Below are positions 59,338-64,000 of a DNA stretch of 64,000 nucleotides, one piece after another. The notes beneath the pieces are model-generated. The model worked only from the letters and a program-made list of their open reading frames with translations, was not told the DNA's origin and ran no database searches. Source of the stretch: Acidimicrobiia bacterium (GTDB lineage: Bacteria > Actinomycetota > Acidimicrobiia > IMCC26256 > JAOSJM01); NCBI GenBank assembly GCA_027494165.1, contig JAOSJM010000005.1, positions 372,001-436,000 on the forward strand. Reading direction: 5' to 3'. The first letter of the stretch is position 1, and every line of letters starts with the position of its first letter. Position numbers and translations under genes: made by a program.

Positions 59338-60294
59338 TCAGTAGCCGAGCCGGTCGAGCAGGTGGGACCGGCGTTGCCAGCCCCGCTCCACCTTCACGAA
59401 GGTCTCCAGGTGCACCCGGCACCCGAGGAGCGCCTCGAGCTCGTGTCGGGCCTCGGTCCCGGCCCGCCGGAGGTTCTCGCCCCGCCGGCCGATGACGATC
59501 GCCTTCTGGGAGTCCCGCTCGACCCGGATCACGGCGCGCAGGCGGAGCAGGTCGCCACGAGCCCTCCCGGGCTCGCCCGCGGCCGGCTCCTCCTCGGCGC
59601 TCTCGAGCTCCTCCACCGACACCGTGATGGAGTGCGGCAGCTCCTCGCGCGCCGTGGCCAGCAGCTTCTCGCGCACGAGCTCGGCGGCGAGGAACGTCTC
59701 GGGCTGGTCGGTGACGACCCCCTCGGGGTAGTAGCGGGGTCCTTCGGGCATCCGGGCCTCGAGCTCGCCGAGGAGGGCGTCGACGCCGTCCCCGGTGGCC
59801 GCGGACACCGGGACGTACGCGTCGAAGTCACCCAGGAGGCCGGCCGCCCGGCCGAGGTGGTCCACGACCTGGGCCCGGGTGGCGAGGTCCACCTTGTTCA
59901 CGACCAGGATCGCCGGGGTCCCCGCCCCGTGGACCAGGTCGGCGATGAAGCGGTCACCGCGACCGATCGGGGCGTGGGCCTCGACCAGGAACGCGACGAC
60001 GTCGACCTCGGCCAGCGTGGCGAGCGCCCGCTGGTTCGTCCGCTCCCCCAGCGGGGTCCGGGGGCGGTGGATCCCGGGCGTGTCGAGGAACACGATCTGG
60101 GAGCCCGTCGTGGTCCGCACGCCCCTGATCTCGTTGCGGGTGGTCTGGGGGCGGTCCGAGACGATCGAGACCTTCGTCCCGACCAGGCGGTTGAGCAGCG
60201 TCGACTTCCCGACGTTGGGTCGCCCGACCAGGGTCACGAACCCGGACCGGAACGGGGTGTCCCCGGCCCCGGCCCCCGGTCCGGGACCGCTCAC
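59338..60294 (-). CDS. era: GTPase Era
   Basis: A 318-aa GTPase needed for 16S rRNA maturation and 30S assembly. G1 is GRPNVGKSTLLNRL, G3 FLDTPGIHRP, G4 LVVNKVDLAT. The C-terminal KH domain has AIVIGRRGENLRRAG. GTG 60294 overlaps the corC stop (GTGA). Confidence 0.97.
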   Translation of the reverse strand: MSGPGPGAGAGDTPFRSGFVTLVGRPNVGKSTLLNRLVGTKVSIVSDRPQTTRNEIRGVRTTTGSQIVFLDTPGIHRPRTPLGERTNQRALATLAEVDVVAFLVEAHAPIGRGDRFIADLVHGAGTPAILVVNKVDLATRAQVVDHLGRAAGLLGDFDAYVPVSAATGDGVDALLGELEARMPEGPRYYPEGVVTDQPETFLAAELVREKLLATAREELPHSITVSVEELESAEEEPAAGEPGRARGDLLRLRAVIRVERDSQKAIVIGRRGENLRRAGTEARHELEALLGCRVHLETFVKVERGWQRRSHLLDRLGY

Positions 60295-61595
60295 GCCGGT
60301 GACGTCCGGTCGGCCTCCGGGCGCGCGGCCGCTCCCGCCCCCTCACCGTGCTCGGGACGGATGAGCACCGACAGGATCCGCCGCCCCTGGACCCGCTCGG
60401 TGAGGAGCTCGAGCCCCTGGAACACGACGGCCTCCCCCTCGTGGGGGACGTGCCCGAGGAGGTTGAAGACCAACCCCCCGACCGTGTCCCACTCCTCGTG
60501 CGGGAGCTCCACGCCGAGCTCCTCGCTGACCTCCCCGATGTTCGTGCGGCCCGGGACCCGGAGGGCGCCGTCGGGCAGGTGCTCGACCCCGGGCACCTCC
60601 ACGTCGTACTCGTCGGCGATCTCGCCGACGATCTCCTCGAGCAGGTCCTCGAGGGTGACCAGCCCCGCGACCCCCCCGTACTCGTCGATCACGATCGCCA
60701 TGTGGAACTGCTGGGTCTGCATCTCGCGCAGCAGCTCGGCGACCCGCTTCTGCTCGGGGACGAACACCGCCGGACGGACCGCGGTGCGCAGCGAGGCGCC
60801 CCCCTCACCCGAGCGGGCCCGACGCACCAGGTCCTTGAGGTAGACGAGGCCCACGACGTTGTCGGTCGAGCCCTCGTAGGCGGGGAGCCGCGAGTAGCCC
60901 CGCGCGATCGCCCGCTCGACCGCGGCCTCGATCGTCTCGTCGACCTCCACCGCCACCATGTCGGGGCGGGGCTGCATGACCTCGCGGACGACGGTGTCGC
61001 CGAACTCGAAGATCGAGTGGATGAGCCGGCGCTCCTCCCGCTCGATGACCTCCTCCTCGGCCGCGACGTCGGCCATCTGGCGGATCTCCTCCTCGGAGAC
61101 GAAGGGACCCTGCTTGAGGCCCTTGCCGGGGAGCACGACGTTGGCGAGGCCGATGAGGCCCCGCGACATCACCCGCAGGGGTGGGAAGTTCGTGAGGAGG
61201 GACAGGAGGCCCGCGACCCGGAGCGCGGCCCGGTCGGTGTGCTGCACCGCGTAGGTCTTGGGGGCGACCTCGGCGATCACGAAGAACGCCACGATCTGGA
61301 GGACGATCCCGGCCACGACGCCGTAGGGCCCGAACAGGCGGTCGACGAGCACACCGACGAGCGTGGCGGTGGTGAGCTGGGTGACGAGGACCACGAGGAG
61401 GACCACGTTGAGGGTCTGCTCGGGGCGCTCGAGCATCCGGGCCAGCTTCGCCGCCCCCTTGCGCCCCTCCTCCTCGAGGGCGAGCGCCCGGATGCGGCTC
61501 ATCCGGACGAAGGCCGTCTCGGCGAGGGCGAGCACCACCGCGCAGGAGAACAGCGCGAGGACGACGACGAGGATCGCCCAGTCGGAGCCCTTCAA
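60291..61595 (-). CDS. HlyC/CorC family CNNM/CBS transporter-like protein
   Basis: A 434-aa membrane protein: DUF21/CNNM helices at residues 1-190, a pair of CBS domains (VVREVMQPRPDMVAVEVDE, HMAIVIDEYGGVAGLVTLED) and a CorC/HlyC C-terminal domain (GALRVPGRTNIGEVSEELGV). Likely involved in Mg/Co export. The start is TTG 61595 with a GGGGGGTGAG site in front. In the ybeY-era block. Confidence 0.93.
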   Translation of the reverse strand: MKGSDWAILVVVLALFSCAVVLALAETAFVRMSRIRALALEEEGRKGAAKLARMLERPEQTLNVVLLVVLVTQLTTATLVGVLVDRLFGPYGVVAGIVLQIVAFFVIAEVAPKTYAVQHTDRAALRVAGLLSLLTNFPPLRVMSRGLIGLANVVLPGKGLKQGPFVSEEEIRQMADVAAEEEVIEREERRLIHSIFEFGDTVVREVMQPRPDMVAVEVDETIEAAVERAIARGYSRLPAYEGSTDNVVGLVYLKDLVRRARSGEGGASLRTAVRPAVFVPEQKRVAELLREMQTQQFHMAIVIDEYGGVAGLVTLEDLLEEIVGEIADEYDVEVPGVEHLPDGALRVPGRTNIGEVSEELGVELPHEEWDTVGGLVFNLLGHVPHEGEAVVFQGLELLTERVQGRRILSVLIRPEHGEGAGAAARPEADRTSPA

Positions 61596-61648
61596 CGCTC
61601 ACCCCCCGCGTCGGCCGTCCGAGCCGGTCTCGGACCGGGTTCCACGGG

Positions 61649-62185
61649 TCACCCCCCTCGCTCGAGGTCACGGAAGCGGGTGAGCAGCTCGCGCTCGCGC
61701 TGCCTCATCGCCTCCGCCTCGCGCTCTTCGACATGGTCGTAGTTCAGCAGATGGAGCACCCCGTGGACGACGAGGAGCGCCAGCTCGTCGTCGAGAGGGA
61801 TCCCGCGCTCGGCCGCCTGGCGCCGCGCGACGGCCGGGCACACGACCACGTCGCCGATGACGCGGGGCGGCTCCCCCAGGTCGCTCGGCGCGCCCGGGCC
61901 CCGGCCTCCCTGGTCGGGACGCCGCCCGCCGGCCACGACCTCGTCGTCCATGGGGAAGGCGAGCACGTCGGTCGGTCCGTCCCCGCCGAGGAACCGCTCG
62001 TTGAGGTCGCTCACGGCCTGCTCCTCGACGAACAGGAGCGACATCTCGGCGGCGCCGGACACCCGCTCCTCGCCCAGCACGAACCGGGCCAGCCGCACCC
62101 ACCGGCGGAGGTCGACGGGGAGCTCGCGCTGCTCGTCGGCCGCGAACACCTCGAGGTCGTCGTCGGTCGCGGGATCGCCGGTCAC
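61649..62185 (-). CDS. ybeY: endoribonuclease YbeY
   Basis: A 178-aa metal-dependent RNase acting in 16S rRNA 3' maturation and rRNA quality control. The zinc motif is HGVLHLLNYDH, in which the usual glycine before YDH is asparagine. FLGGDGPTDVLAFPMDDEV is standard. GTG 62185 overlaps the phoH stop (GTGA). Confidence 0.95.
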   Translation of the reverse strand: MTGDPATDDDLEVFAADEQRELPVDLRRWVRLARFVLGEERVSGAAEMSLLFVEEQAVSDLNERFLGGDGPTDVLAFPMDDEVVAGGRRPDQGGRGPGAPSDLGEPPRVIGDVVVCPAVARRQAAERGIPLDDELALLVVHGVLHLLNYDHVEEREAEAMRQRERELLTRFRDLERGG

Positions 62186-63150
62186 CCGTCGCCCCGGTGC
62201 TCGTGGCGCTCGTACGCGTCGACGATGTCCTGCACGATGCGGTGGCGCACGACGTCGCCCGAGCCCAGCTCGACGAAGGCGAGGTCCGGGATGCCCTCGA
62301 GGACGGCCCGCACCGCCCGCAGCCCCGAGCGACCCCTCCCCTCGGGCAGGTCGATCTGGGTGACGTCGCCCGTCACCACGATCTTCGAGCCGAAGCCGAG
62401 GCGGGTGAGGAACATCTTCATCTGCTCGGGGGTGGTGTTCTGGGCCTCGTCGAGGATGATGAAGGAGTCGTTGAGCGTCCGTCCCCGCATGTAGGCGAGC
62501 GGGGCCACCTCGATCGTGCCGCGCTCCATGAGCCGGGTGACGACCTCGGGCTCGAGCATGTCGTAGAGGGCGTCGTACAGCGGCCGGAGGTAGGGGTCGA
62601 CCTTGGCGAGCATGTCGCCGGGGAGGAAGCCGAGCCGCTCACCGGCCTCGACCGCCGGGCGGGTGAGGATGATCCGGTTGATCTCGCGCGCCTGGAGGGC
62701 CTGCACGGCCAGGGCGACCGCCAGGTAGCTCTTGCCGGTACCGGCAGGACCGATGGCGAAGGTCACGGTGTGCGCTCGCACGGCGTCGACGTAGCGCTTC
62801 TGGCCCGCGGTCTTGGGCCGGACGGACCGGCGCCCTCGCAGCACCTCGGTGGTGAGGACCTCGGTGGGGCGCTGGTCGGCCTTCAGCATCTCGATGCTCC
62901 GCCCGAGCCCCTCGCGGTCGATCACGTGGCCCTGCTCGAGGAGCAGCACCATCTCCTCGAAGAGCCGGCCGACCCGCTCGGCCTCGGGCTCGTCGCCGGT
63001 GACCGTGATCTCGTTCCCGCGGACGTGGATGCTGACGGGGAACGAGGCCTCGACGAGCCGCAGCAGCTCGTCGCGCTGCCCGAGCAGGCCGACCATGAGG
63101 TGGTTGCCCGGGACGAGGATCTTGATCTGGGTAGGCGACGGGGTCGTCAC
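62182..63150 (-). CDS. phoH: PhoH-like ATPase
   Basis: A 322-aa PhoH protein. Walker A is FAIGPAGTGKSYLAVALA, Walker B SFIILDEAQNTTPEQMKMFL, and the arginine-containing VVTGDVTQIDLPEGRGRSGL follows. The N-terminal KH-like segment precedes the ATPase domain. GTG 63150 is chosen; a TACGCT -10-like box about 12 bases upstream suggests a short leader. It is translationally coupled to ybeY. Confidence 0.94.
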   Translation of the reverse strand: MTTPSPTQIKILVPGNHLMVGLLGQRDELLRLVEASFPVSIHVRGNEITVTGDEPEAERVGRLFEEMVLLLEQGHVIDREGLGRSIEMLKADQRPTEVLTTEVLRGRRSVRPKTAGQKRYVDAVRAHTVTFAIGPAGTGKSYLAVALAVQALQAREINRIILTRPAVEAGERLGFLPGDMLAKVDPYLRPLYDALYDMLEPEVVTRLMERGTIEVAPLAYMRGRTLNDSFIILDEAQNTTPEQMKMFLTRLGFGSKIVVTGDVTQIDLPEGRGRSGLRAVRAVLEGIPDLAFVELGSGDVVRHRIVQDIVDAYERHEHRGDG

Positions 63151-63247
63151 GTCGAGTGCCAGCGTACCGCTCCGGTGCGCCCGCGGCTCGCGTGGACGCG
63201 TGACCCCCGCGCCGGAGCCACCGGCTCGCCCGATCGGCCCCGGTCGC

Positions 63248-63742
63248 TCAGGCCCCGGCGCGCAGGCCGAGCTGCGACAGCCGGACGCCGAGCTCCTCGG
63301 GGCTCCGGCCCAGGACCGCGGCGAGCACCCGCAGGTCGTCGCGCCGGATGGTGAGGAGCCGGCCGTTGAAGTCCTGCCGCTGGAGCTGGATCGTCGACGC
63401 GTACCTCGACAGCACCTGGGCGTCGGGGTCGTCGAGCTCGTGCAGCCGCACGAGGTCGATCGTGAACCCACCCTCCGCGTCGAGGATCTCGGCCCCGGCC
63501 TCGGTGAGGTTGATCTCGATGTCGGCTTCCCTCGGCAGCAGCTGGTCGGCGGGCACGTCGTAGATCTCCGCGAGCCGCAGCAGCCGCGGCACCGAGATCG
63601 CGCGTTCCCCCCGCTCGTAGGCCCCGAGGACCGACGCCTTGAACTCGAGCTCCGACTTGGCCTCGACGTCGTGGAGCGACAGCCCCTTCTGGCGCCGAAT
63701 CGCCCGAAGCCGTTCCCCTACTCGCGTTCCGCTCGTTCCCAC
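63248..63742 (-). CDS. bldD: BldD-like XRE regulator with c-di-GMP signature
   Basis: A 164-aa protein. The HTH is in RLRAIRRQKGLSLHDVEAKS and AYERGERAISVPRLLRLAEI, as in BldD. The C-terminal domain carries RQD, eight residues, then RRDD, which fits the BldD c-di-GMP-binding pattern RxD-X8-RxxD. I prefer GTG 63742 because GGGAG precedes it and the N-terminus then matches BldD; a longer frame starts at 63844. It is the gene upstream of phoH on the same strand. Confidence 0.88.
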   Translation of the reverse strand: MGTSGTRVGERLRAIRRQKGLSLHDVEAKSELEFKASVLGAYERGERAISVPRLLRLAEIYDVPADQLLPREADIEINLTEAGAEILDAEGGFTIDLVRLHELDDPDAQVLSRYASTIQLQRQDFNGRLLTIRRDDLRVLAAVLGRSPEELGVRLSQLGLRAGA

Positions 63743-63860
63743 GCTCGCGCTCCCATGCCCGTTCGCCCCGCTCAGCGTACCAACTTCGCGACGTAAGGTC
63801 ACGCCGTGCGCGCGATCCGCGTGCGAATTGGCCCGGTGCGTCACAACGAGGTGACCGGGG

Positions 63861-64000
63861 TCACACCCTTCGCGTGGTGAGCGCCGCGGCGACGGCCAGC
63901 GCGGCCGTCTCCGCCCGCAACACGTGCGGGCCGACGCGCAGCGTCGCGACCGGCGACAGCGCCTCGACCTCGGACGCCTCGACGCCTCCCTCGGGTCCCA
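63861..64000 (-). CDS. rsmE: 16S rRNA m3U1498 methyltransferase RsmE, 5' part outside window
   Basis: The last 45 codons of an RsmE/SPOUT methyltransferase: GPEGGVEASEVEALSPVATL, then VGPHVLRAETAALAVAAA, the knotted SAM-binding end. It ends TGA at 63861. The rest lies beyond the window. Confidence 0.88.
   Translation of the reverse strand, partial: GPEGGVEASEVEALSPVATLRVGPHVLRAETAALAVAAALTTRRV

Noticed and set aside
61649..62185. Inactive YbeY because of LLNYDH
   Set aside because: All three zinc histidines are present; the glycine-to-asparagine change is next to, not in, the ligand set.

Overview
The window is about 64 kb of very GC-rich DNA with strong G/C third-position bias, frequent GTG starts and ATGA/GTGA stop-start overlaps. 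A BldD-type regulator, a caa3-type oxidase, mycobacterium-like steroid ring C/D genes and the phoH-ybeY-corC-era and dnaG-rpoD blocks point to a high-GC actinobacterium. The class Acidimicrobiia is my best guess, but no marker here proves it. There is no rRNA, integrase, transposase, phage gene or CRISPR array.

Region 1 (1-16867, all minus strand) reads as one long catabolic operon, transcribed right to left: acetone-carboxylase-like beta and alpha subunits, a three-subunit molybdenum hydroxylase (coxM, coxS, coxL), an amidohydrolase, a thiolase-fold protein, a three-part fusion (acetone carboxylase gamma-like + DUF35 + crotonase), a SnoaL-like protein, a conserved small protein and three CaiB/BaiF CoA-transferases. 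Gene order suggests ATP-dependent carboxylation or hydroxylation of an unknown ketone-like substrate, then CoA transfer, hydration and C-C cleavage. Part of it (8.7-13.0 kb) is damaged by many single-base indels and a 118-nt poly-G block that look like sequence errors.

Region 2 (17-37.4 kb) is a steroid C/D-ring (HIP) catabolic island. A plus-strand operon carries fadE30, ipdF, echA20 and fadD3. A long minus-strand operon carries ipdA, an ipdB-ipdC fusion, a DUF35 protein, an SCP-X-type thiolase, fadE31, a fadE32-like gene, fadA6 and an Old Yellow Enzyme homologue. A further minus operon holds two flavin/F420 oxidoreductases, a crotonase and a KstD-like flavoprotein. A nitronate-monooxygenase-like gene, a small unknown gene and a TetR regulator lie between regions 1 and 2. 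The two divergent intergenic regions (around 17.19 kb and 23.95 kb) share a nearly identical operator/promoter element, which suggests that regions 1 and 2 are co-regulated.

Region 3 (37.5-51.7 kb) is mostly housekeeping: tRNA-Ile(CAU), a DUF1670-type regulator converging on a PAS-LuxR regulator, tRNA-Asn, a YtxH-like protein, rpoD and dnaG, a dGTPase-like HD protein, a thioesterase, ppdK, an RDD membrane protein, glyS, recO and uppS. Two duplicated hairpin-forming repeats lie between genes here.

Region 4 (51.8-64 kb) contains a diacylglycerol-kinase-like gene, two cupredoxins, ctaG, the cytochrome c oxidase genes (cox4, ctaE, ctaD, ctaC), era, corC/hlyC, ybeY, phoH, bldD and the 3' end of rsmE.

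Single-base frameshifts, mostly beside G/C runs, recur at about 17.6, 17.9, 19.8, 21.1, 29.3, 48.4 and 48.65 kb. I annotate the affected genes across the shifts and treat most of them as assembly errors.
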